Shown in pieces: positions 13,301-21,000 of a DNA stretch of 64,000 bases. Positions within the stretch are counted from its first letter, which is position 1, and each line of letters starts with the position of its first letter. The stretch spans positions 23,501,406 to 23,565,405 of the forward strand of contig NC_049985.1 in assembly GCF_000003815.2 (NCBI RefSeq). The letters are read 5' to 3'. This stretch comes from Branchiostoma floridae. Its lineage: Eukaryota; Chordata; Leptocardii; Amphioxiformes; Branchiostomatidae. Under the pieces are notes generated by a model. That model had not been told where the DNA came from. It saw only the letters and a program-made list of their open reading frames with translations, and ran no database searches. Made by a program: the position numbers and the translations under genes.

Positions 13301-14304
13301 ACTTGTCGCCAGGACGCCCATTACCGAACTTGACCTTCGTTTTCCAAACCCCTACTTAACTACAAAATATCATGCAAAACGATCCAGAGCGTCCACAGTT
13401 ATCTTGTCCGCAACCACACACACACACACACTCGCCCCGCTGCAGTCCCGACAAAAAATGCCAGGTGAACCGTTTTCAAACAAACCGTGGTATCTGCAAC
13501 CGCTACTCAAATACTAAATATCATGAAATTCCATCCACATCTGCTCAAATTATATCAATTGACCTACATATAAGGTCACAATACTATTTTTCTACCCCAA
13601 ATATAACCTTCTTGACGAAGGTAAAAATGGCACACCGTAACGAAATAACAGTAGGTCAACACGGTTGTGGTAGACCGTACCGTATTGTTTACACTATATT
13701 TTAGCATCTTCCTGTAGGCCAGCGTTATTTTAGAGGTTATCATAGTTAGGGTTGACAACTGCACCATCACAATGACCATTCTATTCTTTCCAAAAGTACA
13801 TTGGTGATTTTGACTTCCAAAGCTCGATAGAGTTGGCATAACGATTCTGCATCCACTTCCCCAGGATGGCTGATACGGGATTCGTCATGGGTTGTGGGGT
13901 CCACCGGTACACCGTGGGTCAACGACGGAGTGACGTATGATGCTGCGAAGGTTTTGGATGGGGACATTATGACCTTGTGGAACCCTACCGGTATCGACCA
14001 GAACTACAATAGATGGTACATCGCATTCGACCTCACAGTGCCCCAAACTCTGACCCGCATCGCAGTCAACAACTACGGAGACACCGACCATGACATCGCA
14101 GCCTTCATGCTGCAAAAGTCGCAGGTTGGGAGTCCGTACAACTGGGAGGATGTCGTGACCATTACTACCGTACAAGGAGGGACGTACGAGCGGCAGGAGT
14201 TCGGCGGGTTCCGGGGAACAGTGCAGTACTGGAAGTTCCTCATCACTCGGACCCACTCGGGCTGGCAGCCATGGCTAAGAGAACTGAACTTCCACGGAAT
14301 CTAA
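749..14304 (+). CDS. Gene A (5' partial): type II membrane lectin-like receptor, span
   Basis: Seven exons can be joined in frame: 749-886, 1365-1627, 2760-2846, 4538-4622, 10507-10737, 12545-12760 and 13865-14304. They give 485 residues up to the stop. The part seen is one NPxY cytoplasmic cassette, a transmembrane segment, an N-glycosylated S/T/P stalk, a short linker, one F-type lectin (fucolectin) domain split over two exons, and a terminal discoidin-like domain. No signal peptide is visible, and N-glycosylation sequons follow the TM, which suggests N-in/C-out topology. Paralogues B and C show that exons encoding the start and further cytoplasmic cassettes should lie left of the window. 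The role is inferred: a surface pattern-recognition or adhesion receptor. It differs from B by lacking the WxVG, hevein, PAN and functional C-type lectin exons. Confidence 0.8.
1365..1627 (+). CDS. Gene A exon: transmembrane segment and S/T/P stalk
   Basis: The exon encodes a Cys-containing juxtamembrane stretch, a hydrophobic helix (SFVMLLVIIAIAIGAGAG...) and then a stalk with [18 protein letters not shown], including an N-S-S sequon. The helix lacks five residues present in paralogues B and C. The exon starts in phase 1 and ends in phase 0 at a weak donor, GTTGGT, shared by all three genes. Confidence 0.8.
1719..2443 (-). mobile_element. Truncated TTAA-type MITE (piggyBac-like family), inverted
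   Basis: The internal sequence matches the family at 8408-9360 in inverse orientation. Shared pieces are the start of the arm (gcttttgaggcctg), the CCATGGCA core near 1860 and a TGACGTCA cluster near 2245-2430. Both termini are lost. It sits in the intron of gene A after the TM exon. Confidence 0.6.
2760..2846 (+). CDS. Gene A exon: Thr-rich stalk
   Basis: This 87-nt phase 0-0 exon encodes 29 residues starting TMMIVTEDPTNATVF, with an N-A-T sequon. The acceptor is TTTAACAG and the donor GTAAGA. The homologue in gene C is 52740-52853. No equivalent is seen in gene B, whose TM exon can splice in phase straight to the linker exon. Confidence 0.65.
2899..3993. repeat. Dispersed repeat with ACCTCCATGAAA inverted ends
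   Basis: ACCTCCATGAAA at 2920-2931 and TTTCATGGAGGT at 3969-3980 form inverted ends. The body carries many ATGCAAAT/ATTTGCAT octamers and conserved phrases such as gcccctgc...ctaggggg. A second long copy is at 35908-37135, with fragments near 38060-38210 and 38415-38600. Gene C lacks it at the homologous intron position (about 52900), so it inserted in gene A. Confidence 0.6.
4538..4622 (+). CDS. Gene A exon: short linker before the ectodomain
   Basis: This 85-nt phase 0-1 exon encodes [16 protein letters not shown], a polar, possibly helical linker that is nearly identical in B (23817-23898) and C (53284-53365). The acceptor is CGCCAG and the donor GTATGA. Confidence 0.75.
4810..5100. repeat. 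Local direct duplication, about 150-bp unit
   Basis: The segment with gcgtacaggataactcgag...gtggatcgttttgcatg is repeated imperfectly once in direct orientation (about 4820-4960 and 4975-5100). It belongs to a dispersed family with the phrase 'ataactcgag', also seen near 6850 and 42205. It is non-coding intron of gene A. Confidence 0.5.
5880..6625. repeat. AATAAATA-type simple-sequence array, about 745 bp
   Basis: This is an almost uninterrupted array of (A)ATAAATA variants. It is extremely AT-rich and contains very many AATAAA hexamers on the + strand. It lies in the 5.9-kb intron of gene A. Open frames on the minus strand here are low-complexity artefacts. Confidence 0.95.
6780..7500. repeat. 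Dispersed repeat copy ('ataactcgagaacgc' family)
   Basis: Sequence from aacgttatattttgggtagcg onward, through ataactcgagaacgc and the later octamer-rich stretch, recurs at 42127-42960 with clear similarity. It is interrupted by the TA microsatellite at 7331-7392. It has no coding capacity. Confidence 0.55.
7331..7392. repeat. (TA)n microsatellite
   Basis: About 62 bp of uninterrupted TA dinucleotide, in the large intron of gene A. Confidence 0.95.
8408..9360 (+). mobile_element. TTAA-flanked piggyBac-type non-autonomous element, reference copy
   Basis: The element is flanked by TTAA on both sides (8404-8407 and 9361-9364). Its ends are CCCTATTCAGACCGGGC and the inverse GGTCTGAATAGGG. The CCCT terminus plus TTAA duplication is the hallmark of piggyBac-superfamily elements. 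It carries G/C homopolymer runs near both ends, repeated TGACGTCA palindromes and a CCATGG core. No transposase is visible. The assembly gap lies inside it. Confidence 0.8.
8897..9040. other. Assembly gap
   Basis: A run of 144 Ns inside the TTAA element. By comparison with the copy at 34109-35044, the missing sequence should be transposon interior and not an exon. Confidence 1.
9480..9520. repeat. Short dispersed repeat, inverse copy near 25868-25915
   Basis: Sequence including cctgattcggacgttggaac is the reverse complement of a stretch in the gene B intron insertion. The surrounding 9365-9735 has GC-rich, repeat-like composition (accgtgc...gggacacg) and open frames on both strands, but no recognisable protein. 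Confidence 0.4.
9940..10420. repeat. Imperfect tandem repeats upstream of the gene A lectin exon
   Basis: Units of roughly 110-120 bp share motifs such as gattctTGCAcGGAGgGgatTTT, ttcatttttggac and agcggaag. A piece at 10316-10424 recurs at about 62523-62640, downstream of gene C. No exon signal is seen inside. Confidence 0.5.
10507..10737 (+). CDS. Gene A exon: F-type lectin (fucolectin) domain, N-terminal half
   Basis: This 231-nt phase 1-1 exon encodes GNLAINKTATQSSDY, then AVDGSRATD, PWWKVDL and ISILNRGDCC, typical of F-type (eel-agglutinin) lectins. The sugar-site motif RxDx4R is present across the junction with the next exon (R-G-D-C-C-G-E-R). The usual His of the C-x-H-T segment is replaced by Thr (ACTTTQ), so canonical fucose binding is doubtful. 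Confidence 0.88.
11090..12495 (-). repeat. Long dispersed repeat with tRNA-like (SINE-type) head, split by a TTAA element
   Basis: On the minus strand, TGGCGCAATCGGTAAC (12471-12486) resembles a pol III A box and GGGTTCGAAATC (12433-12444) a B box, as in a tRNA-derived SINE head. Related sequence lies at 26165-26545, at 41575-41790 (inverse) and, decayed, at 56690-56745. The element at 11316-12269 is inserted within it. It includes open frames without recognisable protein. Confidence 0.5.
11316..12269 (-). mobile_element. TTAA-flanked piggyBac-type non-autonomous element, inverted copy
   Basis: TTAA lies at 11312-11315 and 12270-12273, with ends CCCTATTCAGAC and GGTCTGAATAGGG. The interior is the reverse complement of 8408-9360, including the G/C runs. 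At least five TGACGTCA sites are visible (near 11655, 11898-11932 and 12070). Confidence 0.85.
12545..12760 (+). CDS. Gene A exon: F-type lectin domain, C-terminal half
   Basis: This 216-nt phase 1-1 exon continues the fucolectin domain: GERLKYFTVRVGLN, QCGEMY, SGRYVSVQLMEREDYLSLCEVEVYAE. The final LCEVEVY strand is diagnostic of the fold. The acceptor is TTGCAG and the donor GTCAGA. Confidence 0.88.
13865..14304 (+). CDS. Gene A terminal exon: discoidin (F5/8 type C)-like domain and stop
   Basis: The exon has a phase-1 acceptor (CCCCAG) and 145 residues before TAA at 14302-14304. Features are SSWVVGSTGTPWVNDGV, VLDGD..TLWNP, NRWYIAFDL, LTRIAVNNYGD and the end WLRELNFHGI. These are typical of discoidin/galactose-binding-like beta-sandwiches; assignment to F5/8C is from overall pattern. 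Neither B nor C has this exon, so gene A ends differently from its paralogues. Confidence 0.85.
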
Positions 14305-15119
14305 GCAGGTAAAGAACATTTTATGTTCATGTAGCGTTTATGATTTGTAGCGTATTTTCGAAGATAATTTCATCAGGTTTATAGAAGAATATAGGCTAAG
14401 AGAATTCCTTTACACAAGCATTTATTAAATGCTTTGCTTACATTTTTGTATGTTTAGGTGTCTATCAGACAACTTTCTTAAAGCCGATGTAGGTGGCGTT
14501 TTTGCGGCGAGAACACAATCCCAAACGTCGCTAAGTGTATATCCCCCCTCGTCCCGGTTCATCACTGGAATAACTGTTTAATTGGGGAGGGGACCATGTC
14601 CATAAACAGGGAAGATAACAAAATGATATGTTTATGCAAATGAGGATATTATTTTCATAATCAATGAGAAGAGATGTATATGTATGAAACTTCACTCCAA
14701 AAGGTTGAAATCATTTGAAGTATAAAGTCACATGCAGACGGAGACCTTACCACGTACTGATTTATTGTTTCCTCGGACTACATGTGCAACCCCCCAATGT
14801 ACAATACATGAAAACTGTATGATACTTGCATCGAGTACAATACAGAAAGCGGACAAATAGAATATCATTGTAGTTTAAACATTGCATACAGTAAGCTAGA
14901 TCCCATCTGTGTTAGAATCCATAGTTACAAAGTTTGAGCTTTGTTTCAACACATTGGAAACACTCGCTCCTGGCGTCATCAAACTTCCGGAACGTCAGCG
15001 CAGTGAATGAGACATATGATGAAGAAGGTCGGCTGAAAATTTTTTGGGAGTGTTTCCTTTGTGAACAAAAACCTTGTCTAGATCTTGATAACTTAAAGCT
15101 GCTTTTCCTTTTTCATCAG

Positions 15120-15279
15120 GGATGGCCCCCAGGTGAGCCAAATGCAAGTTACTTAACATGGATACGTTCAATGTGCGTTCACTATACTGGTCATCAGGAC
15201 ATTCCATTGATCCTATGCGGGATAAGGTTGAGTGTTGTAAGAAAAGTGGTACTTCTGCCAGTCTTATGCTGGCATATAA
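15120..15279 (+). pseudogene. Relic of the terminal C-type lectin exon in the gene A unit
   Basis: The sequence matches the last exon of gene B (32492-32650) and gene C (58250-58408), including the TTCATCAG acceptor, GWPPGEPN and the end GGCATATAA. Small indels after CVHY shift the frame, so the WDD...CC..KRYICQ half is lost. It lies about 0.8 kb after the gene A stop. The preceding C-type lectin exon is not seen. Confidence 0.8.
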
Positions 15280-16990
15280 GATGATGTTGGTTGAAATGGC
15301 GTGATTTGGGTAAATTCTTTTTGGTCCATACGTGCTACTAGTCAATTAATATGTACGTCAGTTTTGTTCTAGAAAGGGGGGGGGGTTGTAGGAGAGGGGG
15401 GGAGGGGGGCTTTGGGAGTTAGGGGGCAACTAAGCCAGGGGTGGTGCGGAAGGGAAAATTGGCTGTTAAAGATTGAGGTAGAAATTCGACATTTTGAGGC
15501 TACTTGAGGGGGAAATTGTAACTTGAATGTATTTCTTTCCTTAACATGTATATTTTGTAGCCTGTGATATACAATGAAGATAATGACAAATACGACCCAA
15601 ACTTTTGGGTTCACTTGGGTGTGTAACACCTTGAAAGTCTATTCCTCTTTCTTCATATCTAAATTTAGAAATTATATAGAATTTTAACTTAATATGAAAA
15701 TTACAAAAATAAATGAGTGAAGACCTTTATTGTACATTTTTGTCCAACCGAGTTAAGTACATATTTTGTTGAGATGCTGAGAAACCTGGGACGTGTTGTG
15801 TTATATTTACAATATAGCAATTTTGCTACAATCCACACTGTGTCAGTGTGAGACACAGGTATATCATGTTTCACATCAATGGATTTATGGGAGTGTGTGG
15901 AGTCAGGTAGGTGGGGCGGGGCCAGACAGAAAGGGGAGGAACTAACAACTGCAGCTTGTTGCAATTTTTGGAAGACTAAGCAATTCTGCCTATTAGGCAA
16001 ATATTTTTTACAACATTTTGATGCGATAATTGTTATGGATTACTATGTTAAATTTTGTAATTACTCATGTCATTCCAATCTTATTTACTTTGTTACCATG
16101 GCACCATGCAGATTATGTTCACCTTATAGTAAATACAAAGTGAACTTTTCCTTGGGAAAAGTTTTCTTTTTGTGGTTCGATTTACATGTTTTTGAAAATT
16201 GGAAATTAGTAAAGCTTGAAATGATAAGATATATTCTTATGTATTTTTTTCATACAGCTTCAATGTAAATAAAAATCATTTTGAAACAGACTGTATGTTA
16301 GGTGAAGGTGGAAAGTAATGTTACGCTGATACATTATAGGAGGTTAAATTGGTAATTTTAGCAAGGGGGCGCACGCAGATGGTAAGGTAGCGCCCGCCCT
16401 TGCTCCCATGTTTGAAAGAACCTCTACATGTGCAGAGTCATAACTTGTGTATTTTGAAAGTGTATCTAATACTTATCAGTCCTTTTTGCATGTGTGTAAT
16501 GTAAGTGTATTTTGAAAGTGTTAGTCAGAGTTTCTTTTTGCGTAGTGTTACAGTCTGCATAGACTGACAGAGAGAGAGAGAGAGAGAAAGAGAGAGTCAA
16601 ATTAAGCAAATGGCTACAGACATTCATATTTTGCCTGCTTGTCGATATCTTATAACGTTCATTTTTTATTTTCCTGAAATAAAAGCAATTGTGTAAGACA
16701 AAAAAGACTTTATTCAAAATATTGGCTTCACTTCTAAGTGATGCTGGAAATGAAGATTATGAAAAGTCGGGTTCTCTTGATAATCACCGTATTGCGTATA
16801 TCATTTCGTAATTTTGTATGGATAAAGTCTCATAGAGATCTAATAAACCAAAATGTGTGAAAATAATGTCTGACAACTTCTTTGATTTGGGCATGTGATT
16901 CATATGGTATACTAAAGTGCAGAATTAAAACTTCCATACCAAGCAAAGACACGGCAGAAAATATGGTATATGCCCACTTAAAGGTGTCAA
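15280..16990. other. 3' flank of the gene A unit, no gene recognised
   Basis: It holds G-rich runs near 15374-15430, a GA microsatellite at about 16566-16596 and AT-rich sequence. The right end (about 16740-16990) resembles the flanks after genes B (35090-35300) and C (63600-64000), which marks the duplication-unit boundary. Open frames here show no recognisable domain. Confidence 0.5.
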
Positions 16991-17284
16991 ATTAGACATT
17001 TTAGTCTTTGAAATGGTGCGTGGTGGTCAGTTGTAACAGTTGAAACGAAATAAAGAGCTTTGATTGCCAAAAATCAGCTTTTTGATCTCTTCTCTTTGAA
17101 CTAACAGCTAAAAAAATGTGTTTATGACAATCTAGTCGGCAGAATTTTCTCTCTGTTTTTTTCAGTCGTGTTAACAAATCAGTCGTACCCTGAGTTGAAC
17201 TTAGCAGGATTGATGTTGTCATTATCGTCGATTTATGATTTACGTAACTTGAGGTGTTTCGAGAACAATTCAAGCTTTTGTAGT

Positions 17285-17915
17285 ATGATGATGAAAGCGT
17301 TTTGTGTATTTAAAACTAACTGCAATTTATACCAACACTGCTGCTTTGATGATGATTACTTACAACCTTGGGAAACAAATGAATAATTCACGAGGTGACG
17401 GTATATCTCCATGCCATGCCTCGAAATATAAATATATCATGCCTTCTCCCAACGTAGCGATCGGCCGCCGTTTTGCAAAAGTTTCGTGCACGACTCATAA
17501 GGTTCTTGCGTATCACATTCGATTCGTGCGTTTCGCATAGTGATTCGTGTGATTTTCCTAAGATTCGAATTAGTACGTTTTCGCAAAGTGATTCGTGCGT
17601 ATCACATAATATTCGTACGAATTGCGTAGAGTTCGGGCAAATGCTTAGGCACCCCTTTTTGAGAAAATTGAAGCTGGTGTAGTAGTATGATGAAAGCGTT
17701 TAGTGAATTTAAAACTAACTGCAATTTATACCAACACGTGGGTTAAAAGAACTCTGCTGCTTTGATGATGATTATTTGCAACCTTGGGAAACTAACTAAT
17801 ATTTCACGAGGTCTTACCTCATTAGTCTAGGTACGTCGTCGATCCTGTGCCTACAGTTCTTTATAACCGTCGTCAATCAAGGCATTTCACATTTTAGCTT
17901 GTGACTAATTCTTTC
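17285..17915. promoter_or_regulatory. Conserved, partly duplicated 5' flank of gene B
   Basis: The stretch 17285-17400 is repeated at 17672-17820 (ttaaaactaactgcaattta, tgctgctttgatgatgat). The following block with aggtcttacctcattagtctaggtacgtcgtc is conserved upstream of gene C (43600-43830). Conservation and position directly before the first exon suggest promoter content. I see no convincing TATA box. A short irregular array with attcgtgcg and tatcacata motifs lies between the copies. Confidence 0.4.
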
Positions 17916-17991
17916 TTTTTCTTTGGACAGCATCATTTTAGAACGTCATTTTTCCTTATTGACAGTTTGTCAGTTCATTCCATGATAGAAG

Positions 17992-18079
17992 ATGAGAAAA
18001 ACAAGCACCAGAGAAAGGCCCCTTCCTGCCTTACCGAATCCCAAGCTGCCATCACATTCACGCCAAGATGTAGATACAG
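17992..18079 (+). CDS. Gene B exon 1: start codon, basic Pro-rich N-terminus
   Basis: The exon starts [20 protein letters not shown] and ends phase 1 before GTAGGT. The start is chosen because gene C has the homologous [17 protein letters not shown] at 43981. An ATG ten bases upstream is out of frame. There is no signal peptide, as expected for a type II protein. RPLPALP is a possible SH3-binding stretch. Confidence 0.75.
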
Positions 18080-21000
18080 GTAGGTAAAAGTCTATCGCTT
18101 GAATAACGACAGCAGCAAGAGAATTCACAACAATTTCAGCGCCTCCACCAGGCCTTCCTACGTGGGAACGGGGATCGTAAAATTAGGCAAAAAAATCGTC
18201 AAATTGGCCAGGCGAGTCAGTCCACGCTAGGGTTCATGTTTCCCCTCCCCTCCGGATATAGTTTGGTAGCAAAACTCACAAATTATTCTTCCTGCAATAA
18301 CCGCGAACATTAAACCACCGCGAACATTTCTGCATTTACAGCATTTGAAGGCCATCAATCTTACCGGCTCAACAAGATAATCTAATGAGGCATTGGTGAA
18401 ATCTGTGCTCTCGATAAAAGTCACGAACTTTGAAATGTTTATTTTTGCTGATTATACATCAAAACAGATAGACAAATCGAGGTCGATGAGAATTGTGAAG
18501 ATCCGAACAGCAATGTGTGCCATCATCTACAACAAACCGGTACCCAGAGGAGAGAACCAACCAAAATGGGGACGTACAGCCAACTCCCTGTGACTGCAGG
18601 CTTCGTTGGCAACCAGAACTATGGACCTGGTGCTATACGACAGGTGGAAATGACAGGTAACTTTACACATTGTCATGACCTTCGCAAGGAATGTACGCGC
18701 CTGTGTGTGTTTGTATGTGTGTGCGTGCATGTGTGTGTGTGTGTTTGCGCGTGTTTGTGCGTGTTTGTGCGTGTGTATGTATGTGTGCGTGTGTGTGTAT
18801 GTGTGTGTGTCTGTGTGTGTGTGCATGTGTGTGCGTGTGTGTGTGTGCGTGCATGTGTGTGCGTGCATGTGTGTGTGTATTCGAACAGTTCAACTTATTC
18901 GAAAAGTTCAGTTCAATTTATCACCTTTGCAATAAGTTTTGTATGATTGTGTGAGCACGATTACTCGAGTATGCTTGCGTGGATTATCTTGATATTTGAC
19001 ATGTAGTTAGGCCTTGGAACAATTATAGGTCCGCTTCCCTACGGTAATGCAGAGGCACTTCTAGATTTGATATCACGTGTTCTGGACATGCTTTGATCAT
19101 GTTTTAGTGGCAGAGTTAGCTCTCGCTACACAAAATAAGTGATGGAAGGTTGATTCCCATATTATTTTTTCAAAAACTGCTTTTGCCGATATTTTTCAAG
19201 AGAAGAATAATTTATGAATGTGTTGACGTCATGGTTTTCGATATGTAGATAGTAATAGCTTAATCGAGGACGCAAATAATGTAATACTGATTATGCAAAT
19301 CCATATCTAGTTTGCATTAATAATGAGCATATCTACTGCATTCCAATATTGGAATATCAACTTTTCACATATACTTGTATAAGGCCACACAAGTTGATTT
19401 TATGGATGACGTCCGCGCGCTCAATATTTTTCGCCTTATTTCAGAAAAAAATTCTTTTCTCTTCGGGGATGGTTAGATAGACCAAAATAGGCAAACATGT
19501 TGTAATGAAGCCTAATAATTATACTTGTAGATGTAAAACTATGGAGGTAGCCATGATGATTATAGTTGCAGAAGTGAAACTTGTTGGAAAGTTATAAAAG
19601 TGACACGAATATGGAAGCCTAAGTGTAGTTGCCAGCTTGTCAAGTGATACCAATTTACCACACTAGTATCACTTTTACTACACTAGACTAGTTCATATCT
19701 TTAATACATGAATGAATGCCTTGTTAGCTGTGATGTCACTTCCAATCTTGTTACAACGTTTATGGTGTCTATTTTGAGCATTTAGTGTTTAACCCATCTT
19801 GTTTTTTCGCACTATCTCATTATTTTTGCACTCAGCATAGGATGTCATCCATAAAATTTATTTGTGGCCTAAACGGGCCCAATCGGGTATGCAAATAAAC
19901 ACCTCATTCAACGAAAAGTTTACTTGATGTTCATACTTAAAATGACATGGCATATTGGCAAAAGAGATGATCAACTGATATTATCTATGAAAACAAGGAC
20001 CTTATTTGCAAATTCTTTGAGAAATATTTATAAAGTGGAAAAGGCTCATATCATTTGGCAAAGGTCTGAGGTCAGAGAACTCTCGTTATAGGATTGGATA
20101 AATTTTTCAAACGTTCAAATGAAGGGAGCTTTACATATTAGTTTACTGTACGAATAGTATTCACCCCCTTACAGCAGGATGTAATCTTTGCAGACTTGTT
20201 TTGCAGACTTAGACTATTTCTTTGAAGTATAATATAAATATGCATAAATATGCATTTAATTTTTTTTCTATAAAGAAAAATAACGTTTTTTATCACTTTA
20301 TACTTAACAGTGTACGAACTGTATGGCAAATCAAGCTGGGATAATTTTTCTTGAAAATAAAAAGTTTTGCATAAGATTAGTTAAGGTAAATTGATGTTTT
20401 TTTCCCGACAAGAGAAGGAAACGCATACAATGAGGAGAATTATATGTGTGTAACCAATCAATACCCAAATTACACCCCTCTTACCAAATCCCTCTTACTT
20501 AGGGAGGTTTCGGTCTCTATAGCAAGTTTTTGTAAATGTAAACCTTTTTTTTCACATTTTCCGATTTAAAAAAAATACTAAGGTATGATGTTGTAAATGA
20601 CGGCGTTCTTGTAATTGCATATGTAGTCATAAAGCACATTCTTTGTATAATATGTTCAGAATATACGATTCTGTAAAACGTAACAGCAGAACAATATCCT
20701 GGCACCTATGGGTCCCATGACGATCCCGCCAATGTGAGTCACTACACTGAGGAAGAAGATATCAACGGTCCAGGACAGGCTAGTCACCAAAGTGGGCACG
20801 ATGGACAGCCAACTGCAGAAGATACAGACAGGTTGGACCGTAACGGTGCCCGCATATTGGAGAACCCGATGTACGCGGCGGGTGCGTTACGACAGGACGA
20901 CGGAGGTACGTTTTGCTGTTGACATTCTTATAACATTTACCATTTCAACTACAAAGGGATGAGTAGAGCATCTCAAGAACTGAATGTGTGCGCGTAAAGG

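Noticed and set aside
15879-16268. 129-codon open frame downstream of gene A
   Set aside because: No recognisable domain and no conservation in the B or C flanks.
18515-18954. Cys/Val-rich and His/Thr-rich open frames on both strands
   Set aside because: Products of the GT microsatellite; only the part up to 18656 is coding, as gene B exon 2. The same applies at 28680-29000, 40380-40945 and 44640-44950.
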